A stretch of 64,000 bases of DNA from Isoetes taiwanensis. Taxonomy: Eukaryota; Streptophyta; Lycopodiopsida; Isoetales; Isoetaceae. Position 1 is the stretch's first letter. Each line of letters opens with the position of its first letter. Made by a program: the position numbers and the translations under genes. The stretch lies in contig JAJEKV010000045.1 in assembly GCA_021234155.1 (NCBI GenBank), positions 3,119,434 to 3,183,433 on the forward strand. The letters are read 5' to 3'. Positions 25,263 to 36,715 of this stretch are shown here, one piece after another. The notes beneath the pieces are model-generated. The model searched no databases and had not been told where the DNA came from. It saw only the letters and a program-made list of their open reading frames with translations.

Positions 25263-26763
25263 GAGAGCATCCGGGAGGTTGATGGCTAGGGTTTCTGGCG
25301 ACGTTTAGGGCGGCGGCGGCGGCCGCCCGTTGCGTGCAGACTCCAGAAGCAAGTTGCCATAGCTGGAAGAGCAGCATGATCTGCTGCTGCCATTGTCATC
25401 GGGGCTTGGGCATAGTTGCAAGTTCGGCCTGCTGGTCATCTTCGGATCTTGTGCATTAGAAGTTCAGTGCTGGGGTTGGGCCGCTGCTCCTAGTGCTTTG
25501 CCATCGTAGCACAAGATTTTTGACTGGTAAAGTATCTTTGTTGCTTTTTCTCTGGATTCCGATTTCAATAGGCCAAAGATAGCAGACAGCTTGTGTATCA
25601 AGACTTTGGGCATCTTTGAGCCATGCTCAAAATTTGCCCTCTGTCTCATTCTCTTGTTGGCTACTGCTATGGGCTCAGAAGCATATTTTAAGCTTGTCTT
25701 TCAGTTTGTAGGTTGAACCTCTTTTGTTGCACTCACTGCAACAATAGGAACCATGTCCGTTGTGGTTTTGGCTGCACTCACTGCAGTCTTGGGGTTGGAT
25801 GCAGCTGATATGCTGCAAGTTTTTGTGATAGTTTTGAGCCAGAAACCGATATTGGAGAACCTGGACTATGTTTAGCTTGCAAGAGTTCATGATAAAGGCA
25901 GCATTATAGGTAATTGTGCAACCAGTGTTTGCAGTTAATGGGCTGTCCTTCCCCTTAGGAGCTGCAGATCTTGTGGGTGCTGGTGCAAGTCTATGGAATG
26001 CAGATGTCGGATGCATTTTTGGTTATTCTGTTGTTAAGTTGTGACACCTTGAGATGTAACTTAGTCTTGGCTACTTCAATGTCATCCTCCCCCTTTTCCC
26101 AGCAAGGGGAAATTAGGTTCTATGGACGGGCATGGCTCTGAACTTCTTTGGATAGTGAAAGGGATCAGATTAAGGAATCTTGGGCGGGAGACCAAGGTTA
26201 CTTTACTGCTGCTGACTTACTGAGCTGTTATTCAAGTGTCTAGGGGAAACTTGACTTCGGATCAGTGAGGAAGTTGAGCATTTTGCAACTATGGCCTATG
26301 CTAGTAGTAGGAGGAGCTTTGAATGGCAATTGGACCACCCCTAGCGGGCAGGCCAGCATTATCTTCTGCATTGTTGGAAGAGGGAGCATTGAGTCCCTCA
26401 GTACATAATTGGAGTACATAATTGGAACGGGGACATGATCTTCTATAGTACAAGTTTGCAGGATGGATTCTAGGCCGAGTAAATGCGCGGAATGATAGTT
26501 GCTTCCAAAGCCCTTCAATTGCTTGCATCGTCCGGTGGTGAGCTTCAAATGGCTGCAGTTACAGTTTACACATTGATCTCAATCTTTCTTCAAGCAGGGA
26601 AGATCCATACCAGTATTATAGACTCCTGATTTTGGAATGTTGGTGATACTTCTTTCTATCTGGTGACCAATGTTTTGATCTTGCATATCTGGCCTATTGT
26701 GGAGCCACCTAATAAGGTCGTGTACCTCTTTTAATTATTAATAAAATTTAAATATCTTGACTT

Positions 26764-26793
<30 letters not shown>
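25263..26793 (+). mobile_element. Poly(A) retroposon with 12-bp target duplication
   Basis: AACTTAAAGATA flanks the unit at 25251-25262 and again at 26794-26805, straight after a run of about 31 A. An AATAAA signal sits shortly before the tail. These are signs of target-primed reverse transcription. The body starts GC-rich (GGCGGCGGCGGCGGCC near 25310) and has no long reading frame or RT motif that I can find. It may be a non-autonomous LINE derivative (5' and 3' UTR joined) or a processed non-coding RNA. Confidence 0.8.
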
Positions 26794-26797
<4 letters not shown>

Positions 26798-26805
26798 TAA
26801 AGATA

Positions 26806-29060
26806 AACTTATATAGTTAAAACTCATAAAAATTATAGCAATCAAGAAGAATTAAATAATATATATTCCTAGACTGGAGTCCTTGAAGTATCTATTGTTT
26901 AAATTTGGATTTTCCGGCCTGGAGAAAAACTTTTTTGGTTTTTTGCTTGGCTCATTTCCCTAAGGTTTTGGGGATTTTCCCCGCCTGAAAAAAAATCCGA
27001 TTTCCAAAAATCGCAAATTTTTTTTGTTTATCTATTGTTTAAATTGTGATTTGCACGCTGAAGGCTGGCCCGATTAGGGCTTTTCCGGATGGAGGCATGG
27101 CTTCGCCGAATTAGAATGATGCAGGATGTAATCTGCATGAGGTGTGCGTGGAAAAGAGAAAATAGTAGTTTTTTATGATCACGTCATATTTTATGATCGA
27201 TTCTTTCTTGGAGCTTGGAGCTTGGAACTTGGAGCTTGGAGCTTGGAGAGGGCATGCAGAAGCTTCAGTATTTGCTCATCTCTTGCATTTGTATTTCTTT
27301 CAATCTTTCTTCAAGAATTAGAAGGCAAGTCCGTCTTTAAGGTTCGATTTGATAAGATCGAGCCGTGCCTTGGGCAATTTGGAGTGGGTGCAGCAACATT
27401 TCTTCTTGAGGGCAATCGATGCAAAGAACATTCTTCCCGAGATTTTTTAGGGGGGCTGAAGCATTCTTTGTGGTTTTTTTTTTTTGTTGAATCGGGCAAG
27501 CAGAGGTTGCTGAATTGTGTGACCGGATTTGTAGGCCAATGAAGCAAACAGTAAAATCATTTTAAGAAATACTTTTTGCATTCTTTGTGTTAATCGGTCG
27601 GTGTTTGCAAGGTTTCTATCAACTCTAAATCTTACAGTTTGTGCTTTTTCTTCTGATTATTTGAAGGAGAGGTCCCTGAAACAAAGGAGTCGTTGAAGCA
27701 AAGAAAGCTTAAGGTGCCTATAAATATTCTCGGCAGCCGGTTTGGACATTCCTTCACAGATGTCTTGCGACGGGTAATGCAAAGCCCACGGTTACATGAC
27801 ACATGGAGTTTAAATCTTACCTTTAAACTTACGAAGAATTGCAAGAGCGTCGGCTGAAGCGGAGGAGTCGTTGAAGCCCCAAACAGGTAGATATTTTTGC
27901 TGGGACTTCTTTCTTTCCATTTTGGGTTTAACCGGAAAGCTATTGAGCTATCTGCAGCTTTTGGTTAGCCAATCTATCCTTTTCTGGCATTCCGGCACAT
28001 GGCTTCAATCAATAGGGCACATGGCTTCAATCAACAGGGGAATCAGAGTCGCTAAAGCATAGGAGTCATGTAGTAGAGGAAGCTTCAGGTATAATCTAAT
28101 CTATTCCTTCTTTCTGGGTCTAGGGTGCGTTTGCTGTTTTGCTCATCGCTTAGATTTCTTATCCTCAAAACATGTATTTTTGCCACAATTTTGGATTTCT
28201 TTGTCTCACACGACACTTGATCTGCTTAAAAGCTGGAAAATTCCAAATGGGTTTAATCTAAAACTCTGATATCGAACATGGGTTTAGGGTGTATCGATTT
28301 TTGAGATTGTGGCTATGGTGGCAGTCTATTTCAACTACGGAGAATGATTGAGCCACAGCCGAAGATCTATCTGCAGTCACTTTGGCGTCACTTTGGAGTA
28401 CGTTTTTTGCCACATTTGAGTGTGAATGGGAGTGGCAAAAGTAATGTGGTATTTTTCTTGATCTCCACTATTTGTAATCTACAGGTACACAGGATCTCTA
28501 TTGTAAATCGTGGCATGATTTACATTAAGTTTTGTTAATTTTCTTTTTCAGGAAGCTGTGATCCAGCATTTGCTTTCACACGTATTGCTTTTTATATTGA
28601 TATGGCCAGCCTATTTTCTTATCAGGTAATGCACAACCTGACAACTTTAATTGCCTGTTCATAATCCTTTTATGAATTGCATTCTCTGGCCTCCATATTA
28701 CTGCAAAAGCTTTGAATTAAGTTCCAAAAATTGATCCCAAAACCTTGAATTAAGTTCCAGAAATTGATCCTCCCATGCCAACTGCACATAACTGAATTTT
28801 CTTCCATCTGATCAATGGATTCTTCCATTTGTGAGTTTTCTGATTTGTGTTTTTAGAGAACTAGCCATTCATATGGAGTTACACTGGACTTCATCAAGGG
28901 TGGCTCTTCATTGTTCCATTGCTGGAAACATTTCATCGCGGTAAATTGAATAGTTGAATATGATTATTCTTCACAGTTGGTAGCAACTATATTTTTTGAC
29001 ATCTTCATTTTAAATGGGTATTTTACAGATTTGAGATTTCTTTATTTTGTCCAACTACAT
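26806..29060. other. Anonymous region with short repeats
   Basis: A GGAGCTT heptamer array lies at about 27207-27247. Three short blocks resemble each other (GAGGAGTCGTTGAAGC near 27684 and 27862, and a weaker form near 28045), hinting at an old duplication. The frame at 27144-27542 has no recognisable domain. No gene called. Confidence 0.4.
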
Positions 29061-29061
29061 G

Positions 29062-29270
29062 TTTTGGTTATTCATATTCCTTTAATTGGTTCCTTTTCCT
29101 CCTTGCAGCAAATCGTATGCAGGCATTGCAGATTGTATTTTGGTTATTCATATTTTCCTTTAATTGGTTCCTTTTTCCTACTTGCAGCAAATCGTATGCA
29201 GGCATTGCTGATTGTTTTTATTGCACCAGAAAGGTTAGGCATTGCAGATTGTTTTTATTGCACCAGAAAG
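29062..29270. repeat. Nested tandem duplications
   Basis: A unit of about 76 bp (TTTTGGTTATTCATATTCC...GGCATTGCAGATTGT) occurs at 29062 and 29138. At its right end a 37-bp unit (GGCATTGC(T/A)GATTGTTTTTATTGCACCAGAAAG) is itself doubled (29196-29269). The shared GGCATTGCAGATTG shows stepwise growth. Confidence 0.8.
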
Positions 29271-30334
29271 TTTATCTGTTATCTCTCTGGCAAGGAAAGC
29301 AGCTAATGTCATTAGTGACTTCCCCACTCAGGCCCTTAACCTTGCGTCAAAGGTGACTTTAAGAAAAAACAGATCTCGCAGCTTTGCAAGAGATCTATTA
29401 TTTTTGTCAAGCTAATGATTAGCTTCTTCAAGTTGCCGAAGTTTGCAAGAAGCCCCATAATTTCGTTGCTTCTAATACTATTATGGATGGATGGAATAAT
29501 CTCAGATTTGAAAGCATAAACAAGATTACAAAACAAGATTGCTCTTAGATGAGTTATGCCTATCTATGCCTTTGCTGCAGATGCTCACAAGCAAATCTGA
29601 CACATCTGCTGATGTTCACATTTCAATGCCACAAAGCAAGGCAACTTATTTAATTGGACCATGTAATGGGTTTAAGTTATTTATAAACATTTCAAATACA
29701 TAGTTACATATGAACATTGTTATCAACAATTTTCACTTTGGTTGAATCGAAGAAGTCTATGTAAATTCTTAAGAAAATACTTTTTATTAAAGAAATCTAT
29801 ATAAGCATCATTAAACTTGAGACCAAGTATCCTTAGCATAGATGTATTGACCATTAGTTGTGTTTGAAAATCTACAAAAATGAAGAAGATAATACATGTT
29901 GGTTATGAAGCTTGAAACATATGCCATCAATTTCTTAGCCTAATGACTGGCTTAATAGGTGTTGGTCCTGAATTGCGTATTTATATTTACATTCATATAT
30001 GCAAAAAATGGTAGTTAAAAATGGCCTAGCTTGCTGCCATACTGAGCCTGCTGCTGTACTGAGCATTTAAAGGTTGTCTCATTGGTGGATTTCATGTACA
30101 TCGAAGTGAACATTAGGCTTTCAATTATATGATGTCCTCATCCTTGAGTTGCAAGCTAGGATATGCCACTTGGGCATTGGAGATACATTTGGTCTAGGAG
30201 ATGCAAAGTAATTATGTCTAAGCAAATTGAATGATACTATCCACTACCCAAAAGCAAATAAATGAATATATATCTGTCATTTCCTATATATCTGTCACTC
30301 CTCAATTAATAATATTGTCACAAATGCTTCCTAT

Positions 30335-30478
30335 CTCATATGCCAAAGATATAATTGAATTAAAATTAGAGTTACACAACTTAGCGATGGGCCATGTGGT
30401 TTCTATCTCATATGTCAAAGATGTAATTGCATTAAAATTAGAGTTGCACACCTTGGCAATGCGCGGGCCATGTGGTTT
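30335..30478. repeat. Two diverged ~73-bp direct repeats
   Basis: ATCTCATATGCCAAAGATAT...GGGCCATGTGGTTT is repeated with several substitutions and a short insertion. It lies upstream of, and possibly inside, the Helitron-like element ending at 30914. Confidence 0.7.
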
Positions 30479-30884
30479 TGTATAAACGTTGCTATGGCTC
30501 CTTATCATATAGTTTTTCCAAATTGCAAAGTCTTACAAATCTTATGGTTAGCCCATAACGAGACAATTATGTAAGAAACTCCAACGATTAGGACCACTAG
30601 AAGACATGTTCTATGTAATACTATGCATAATAACTACTATTCTTAGAAAAAAATGGAGCTCATCACACTATTTATGGAGAATAAGTGGTTTATATCTTAT
30701 AACTCTACCACCTTATATTTGACACAAATTGCACTTTCCCTCCAATGCCCATTTTGATAAGAGTAGGTGGTTCATGTTCATGCTAAAGCCTGAGTGCTCA
30801 TTATATTACCATATATTTGACGCAACTTGCACTTGCTCTCCAAGGACATTTTAAATAGAAAATGCTTTTCAAGTTGGTGCTAAA

Positions 30885-30914
30885 GCCCGGCAACGCCGGG
30901 CATCCATAACTAGT
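30885..30914 (+). mobile_element. Helitron-type 3' terminus
   Basis: A hairpin (GCCCGGC-AAC-GCCGGGC) is followed after eight bases by CTAG and then T. Helitrons end with a short GC-rich hairpin followed closely by CTRR and insert before T. The 5' TC end was not identified, so the element length is unknown; no Rep/helicase coding is visible. Confidence 0.55.
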
Positions 30915-31029
30915 TATCTATTAAATCTGAATAAGTCTAAGTGTCATAACTCCAATACATTCCATCTTCATTTGAAACTTCATTGGATAAAATATTTAAC
31001 TCACTAGAAAATCTAAGCCATTCTATATA

Positions 31030-31645
31030 ATGTGACTTGCAGTAGAAGGTAAAGCGTGCTGATACCGAGGGCTATGTAAATTGGCTTGGTAGATTCAGCC
31101 TGCCTCTTAATGGTGAATGTGATGGGTTTAAAAAGAGAGCCTTTTTGGCTTACTGTGATCTTACCAACAAGGCAAAGGTTGAGTATTATATTAGGGATTT
31201 TAACCCTACCAGAGAACACATGATACAACCATATTTCTGCGATTATGGTGTGTCTCCTGGATTGGTTGGGGCCATTGTTTGCGTACGCATGAGCTATCAT
31301 CGATTGATGATAGAGCAAGGCCGTTGGCTAAAAATTGATGCTGCTCGAAGAATTTGCTCATGTGGCTCTGGTGTTGAAACTGAAAAACACGCTATCTATT
31401 TCTGTGTCAAACATGATAGCATTCGTTCTAAGTACCCTATGATAGATTGGAGTATCCCTCTATACGACATGTGATATGCTACCTTATATAGGCAAGTATA
31501 TTTGTGAACTCCTAGAGAGTGCCAAATCTAGCTGATATGATTTGAATCTACCAATACTGTCGATTTATACTCGGCATGTTTGTCCCATAGCCCAAGGGCT
31601 TCTGTGGACATCATCATCATTATCATCATCATCATTATAATATAT
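31030..31645 (+). pseudogene. 3' fragment of a LINE (C-terminal zinc-binding region and tail)
   Basis: The frame at 31145-31474 contains RMSYHRLMIEQGRWLKI followed by ICSCGSGVETEKHAIYFC. This is the post-RT region seen in many LINE proteins (RLxxExGRW, then a Cys-rich block). The fragment is followed by GTCCCATAGCCCAAGGGCTTC and an (ATC)n run (31607-31640), probably the 3' tail. The LINE at 38690-40360 has a related tail (GTCCCATGACCTATTGGTCT) but ends in (TTCTA)n. Confidence 0.6.
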
Positions 31646-31649
31646 TTCT

Positions 31650-33069
31650 TTGTTTTCTTTATGGTCAAAATGATTTTGCATGCATTGGAACAAATACGGT
31701 ATATCACTAAAAAAACGTGATTTTCCATGTGCTCTCAAAGTACAAACTAATGTTATATTCAAATGCATTTTTTAGACAGCAACAACGTCAGATAAGCGTG
31801 ACCGGCTGCAAAGCATCTTGTCGAGCTGCAATTTGTATCCCCATCCCGTGTGCACCCATCAGCGAATTCACAGCCTTGAGTTGCAGTTCAAAGGCAAATT
31901 GCAGCCGCGGTGTAATTTGTCACACCACGCTTCCTAATTCAGCCTTTCATGTGAACCTTCCACAAGAAGCACAAAGCAGCGGCGACGAAGGCCACCGCGA
32001 CAAATCCTTGTAGCTCTTATTTCACTATGGAAGGACCTCTTGTTTCTAACAAATTAGTTGCAAAGTCTAGCACTACATTTGTGTTAACCTTAGGTGCATT
32101 TTAATTAGTGTGCATCGTTACTAGTTGGCATTTTGCTTTTGCCAACAAAACTCTCTAACTTAACATAAATTCTTAAGTGACAGTGTGAAACAAGCATAAT
32201 TAATGCTAATCTAACTTAGCATTTTAACTATTAGTGTGAATCATGAACTCAAGCTTTAATTCAAATTTTTAATTCTAACTTATTGGGCATGATGAGAATG
32301 CAAATTTTCATGCTTCAAAAACTACTATCTATTAAGTTAGTTCTAATTTAACCACCTCAATGGAAAACTAGAAACTTTTTCTAGTTAAATTAAGAGATAA
32401 CCAAGTAGTTAAGGTAACTTAACTTAGTGGTGAGTGGGAAATGACCCGTAAATTTGCAATATTTCATTTCGTATTGCGGGAAGGGTTTCTCGCATGGTTA
32501 GGACTAAGGTTTTTGTGATGTATTGTATCCAAAATCATATTTTTTTCCATGTTTGAGGTGCTTATTTGCAGTTAAAGATCAAGATTCCTTTTTTGGCATG
32601 AGGTTTAGGATTTTCTATTGACGCTTTGCATGATATGGAAAACGAAGGTCTATAAAGTGCGCAGATGGGCAGATCTGCTTGGCAGACAAATCTTTCTAGC
32701 ATGCCGTTTGTGTCGGGAGTAGAAGCCTATGCAGAATTGGAGCGCCTGGTGGGATGGAGCGATTTGGTAAGTCCCTATTCATGCTGATGGGGACAGCATA
32801 AGCGAGTGGCAGATTGGGTTTCAGACGATTATGTCAATGCTAGGATTCAACATATCCTTTTTGCCATATCCTGTTCCTTCGGAGGCCCACCTAACCTTGG
32901 GCTGTGCAGGCTCGGTGTGGTAGTTCACGCCAACAAATCTGGAAAAGCCATCTTGCAAAATGTCGAAGGAACTCAGATTCCATTAGCAGCAACAAAGAGC
33001 AGTAGTTTGGGTTTAATGTATAATTGCCAAAATGTTGCTATGGATGAGATTCCACACAGCGAAAGTTAA
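31650..33069. other. Anonymous intergenic stretch
   Basis: No gene recognised. The AT-rich part at about 32110-32445 has TTAACTTAAC-type motifs and ends TTAACTTAGTGGTGAGTGGGAA, reminiscent of the MITE at 10799-11040, but I could not fix its left end. Confidence 0.35.
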
Positions 33070-34121
33070 TTCTAGAATGGGACTCGCAAGAAACCAACAA
33101 ACCGCCCGATAGATAGGCTTCTCATTCATCTCGGCAGATTTTCTACAATGGTGGACAGTGGGTAGCCGCACACATGCGAACTACCCACGAAAAATAAAGG
33201 AAAATCCAATTATATCATTTGGACCCCAAAAAAAAATACAATGCTAATAGATGAGTGGCCGATGTACCTGCCGAAAGCTTATCACCGGGATTAAAAAACC
33301 CCGCCCTTTCGGGTTTTCGAGGAAAAACCCTAGTGATAAGCCTTCGGCAAGGGGCTTAGACAAACGTAAGGCATAGAATCGCTCCCAAAAACCCCCGCAT
33401 GGAGAAGTCGAAACAGATGCCGCTCGCCAACCTGTACCTGCACATCACCAACACAACAAACGAGACAACACAAACATACCGAGAATAGCATCACCCGGGG
33501 GTGGAAAAGCATCACCCAAATGGGTGGAAAACATGATAAACGTAAACTTGTACAAAATACAATAAACAAAGAAGGGGGGGGTGGGTTCAAAGAGAATAAG
33601 GTACCGAGAGAAGAGGAAGCGCCGATGAGACGTCGATCAAAAACGTGCTCGAAATAGCTTAACTCCCAACCAAAACGGGCATGCGCCGCCCGCATGCATG
33701 CATGACATGCATGCTCGTCCCATTCTAGAATGGCGATCCGATGTCTCGGATCGATGCGATTCTAGAATGGGACTCGCAAGAAACCAACAAACTGCCCGAC
33801 TACCAGAGAACTTCCTTACAAACTAGGATCGAGGGGACGAAGGTCACGGGGGGACGAGGCCAAAGGCCGGAAAAGGATAGCATGAAAGAAACGCCAAATT
33901 GGCTAAACCAGCGGGGAAGAAGCCCTCCCCGCTCGGATACGGATCAAAGAGAATAAGGTAATGCTTGGAGAGAAGAGGAAGCCGATGAGGCGTGGGATAA
34001 ACGTGCGTCGAAATAGCTAACTCCCAACCAAAACGGGCATGCGCCGCCCGCATGCATGCACGACATGCATGCTCGTCCCATTCTAGAATGGCGATCCGAT
34101 GTCTCGGATCGATGCGATTAA
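33070..34121. mobile_element. Tandemly duplicated element with TTCTAGAATGGGAC ends
   Basis: Unit 1 (about 33070-33760) and unit 2 (about 33761-34121) both begin TTCTAGAATGGGACTCGCAAG. Both end CATGCTCGTCCCATTCTAGAA plus a linker with the hairpin CGATCCGA-TGTC-TCGGATCG. The outer ends are inverted to each other (ATTCTAGAATGGGAC). Unit 2 is about 330 bp shorter. Both minus strands keep an open start reading MRAAHARFGWEL but then differ, so I do not call a gene. Confidence 0.65.
33269..33348. repeat. Hairpin inside the first unit
   Basis: TGCCGAAAGCTTATCAC pairs with GTGATAAGCCTTCGGCA with one mismatch across about 45 bp. The loop contains a smaller AACCC/GGGTT hairpin. Confidence 0.7.
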
Positions 34122-34189
34122 TTTAAAACTTGCCATTACCACTGGAACTTCGAACTCTTAGCCCTCATCTGCCATTAATTAAGGCAGCA

Positions 34190-34610
34190 TTTTTGCCAGT
34201 TATACATTAAAGCCAGCCTAATTTGAATCCTAAACTGCATCTCTTAATAGCCGCTAATGGAATTTGAGCTATTTTTGGCAATTATTTATTAAACCCAGCC
34301 TCATCCCAAACCTAACATGTCGTTCTTAATTGTCGTTGATGGAGTCCGTCGCATTTTTGGCAATTATTTATTAAAGCCAACCTAATCCCAAACCTAAAAT
34401 GCAGTTCTTAATTGCCGTTGATGGAATCTAAGGCATTTTTGACAATTATACATTTAAGCCAGCCTAATCCCAAACCTAAACTTCCTCTCTTAATTGCCGG
34501 TGACGAAATCTAAGGGCTTTTTGCAATTATACATTAAACCCGGCCTAATCCCAAACCTAAACTGCTGCTCTTGATTGATGCTAATGGAATTTGAGTTTTG
34601 CAAGATTGCT
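34190..34610. repeat. Minisatellite, five ~82-bp units
   Basis: The core GGCAATTATACATTAAAGCC followed by AGCCTAATCCCAAACCTAAA recurs with starts near 34196, 34277, 34361, 34443 and 34524 (spacing 81-84). Units differ by several bases each, so it is not young. Confidence 0.85.
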
Positions 34611-36715
34611 CTTTCAGATTTGTTAGCATGGACTACCACACCAAGAACTGCTGTAGTGGAATCTCACCCTAACTAACGAGAGATGAGGGCTAGGAGTTGG
34701 AAAGCTGAAGGTTCCAACCTAACTAATGAGAGATAATCTTGCCGAAATCATAAACCGTATCTTTATAACCTAAGATTGTCAAAGGTTTTGGACGGTATTC
34801 GTATAAGAATACCGTAAATGCTGACGGTGGCACTGCGGATTCGAAATAGAAGAATCGAATCTGGGGTTTTATTTCTCTGGCGTTTAGGCTCAAAGGATGC
34901 CGATGCAGCAGGCGGTTATGGCGGCTATGGCGCTTCTATAGGAACTGTGGCAGCTATGGCAGGTCGTTTTTCTTTTTTTGTTGCTTGCTTTTAGTCTATT
35001 TTGGGTTAGAATCTTTGTCCTTTAAAAAACGTGCTACAACGCTCCCACAAGAAGCAGACTAGTATAGCAGCGTCCATCGGGTGTTTCCGGCAAGATCTCC
35101 AAGAACATGGCCGTCTTTATCCAGATATGAAGCTTAGTTTTCCATATTTTGGTTTCTGCGTGGAAGCTTAGTTTTCCATATTTTAGTTTCTGCATGCAGG
35201 CGCAAAGGCATAGATTTGGCAGCCGAGGGTTGCACAAGCATAAATTTGGGTCCAGAAGTCCCTGACGCATGGAGCGGCTGATGCAGGCTGATGCATGGAG
35301 CTTTGGGGTTTCGCAAGTCTTGCTCTCCCCGCAGCTCTCCCCGCAGGTCTTGCTGGTTACATTTTTGAACAAATCTTGAGGGTTTTGAACAAATCTTGAG
35401 GTTTTGCCATTATTTCGCACGGTTTTCCCATCGTTTTCCGTAAGAAGCTTCACAGCTTGTTTCAGAAGCTTTGCTTCTTGGGTCTGTTCCAAGGTTCTCT
35501 GCTTGTTTCTGCCTTTGCATCACTATTTGTCTCCATGGAGCTCTTAGAGAAACGCCCAACTGATTCAAAGTTTGGGTGGCTTCTTGAGCAAGTGTTCTGC
35601 TCATTTTCTCGGCTGGGCCTCATTTTCTGCCAGGTTAAGGCATGGGCATTGGATATTTGGGGCCTCATTTTCTGCCAGGCTCTACTTGTTTGGTCAGACT
35701 TCCAAATTTCAGATATTGTATTTATTCAATGGTTTAGTGGAATGTTATAGGAGTAAGTCAAATATGGGGGTTTTGACCCCATCTTGACTCGCATTTGAGG
35801 GCTGCAAATTCGCCCCATGGCATATGCTGTGAGATATGCCAGCATCCAATGGCCCCAAAAAATTTATAGACACCCCAAACGAAATTAACGCTATCGTAAC
35901 TAAGTATTGTTACGGAATTCCAGCGTTAATGGCAAATTTTAGATTAATTGCCTTCTATTATTTGGAATTTTATCCTGATGCCATTCACCAGCACCAATTC
36001 AAAAAACTTTAAAAAATTAGTCGATGAGATCTCACTGTTCAAGAAACTGCAAGAAATTGATGAGGTAATTCTGAGGTATTGTAAGCTTCCAGTTACTGCA
36101 AATTAATGATGAGTCACTTCTAGGTGTAGCAAGTTAGGGCAAAAACTATCCTGACAATAAATTCCCCAAAATAAACTTGCTGGCTGAGCAATTTTTTAGA
36201 AACTTTCTGGTCAGGAAAGTGTCCCCTTCCTCAAAACACCACCTCTTTCACCAAGTCTCCAATTCACACATGATCTTGATGTACTACTCCTGTGATTGCA
36301 GAAATATTGTCTCCATAATTTTGTTTCTGTTTTAACATTGGTCTGTTAACTTATTGTTTGAACAGCCAGAAAAGGCTTTAGTTGGGACATCCAAGTGATC
36401 AGATGTTTCGATTTATCCTCAAGCTTCCCAAGCAAAACTTACAAACAAATGAGTGCCATACGTTCTCTTACTGGGAGAGAAGTTTCATACAAAAACCAAT
36501 TTTGACAACAGAGCCCAAAATCGTTTTTAAGTAATGTATCAGATACACAACAAGTGCCAGCTTATATCCCCCCTAGTCTCTATCTTTTTGGCATTTTATG
36601 AAAAACATATGAGTGCATTACCCAGATTTTGAGCCACAGAAACCAGTCTGTAATGAGCATCCGTTTTTACAGGAGGCCAAAGAATTTATTCGAATGATCA
36701 TGCAATTTTGAATTC
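34611..36715. other. Anonymous region with small duplications
   Basis: Small repeats include GAAGCTTAGTTTTCCATATT (twice near 35128-35195) and CTCAAGATTTGTTC-type copies near 35377-35405. A perfect short hairpin ACGGTATTC/GAATACCGT lies near 34793-34817. The 152-codon minus frame at 35034-35492 is made largely of these repeats and is not called a gene. Confidence 0.4.

Noticed and set aside
27144-27542. 132-codon plus-strand frame
   Set aside because: It begins in a GGAGCTT repeat and lacks domain features.
33330-33695. 121-codon minus-strand frame starting MRAAHARFGWEL
   Set aside because: The second unit shares only the start and then diverges, so no conserved protein is supported.
35034-35492. 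152-codon minus-strand frame
   Set aside because: Built from local direct repeats; no domain.
35880-35935. Inverted repeat around TTAACGCTATCGTAAC / GTTACGG..AGCGTTAA
   Set aside because: Arms are short and imperfect, with no target duplication; could be chance.
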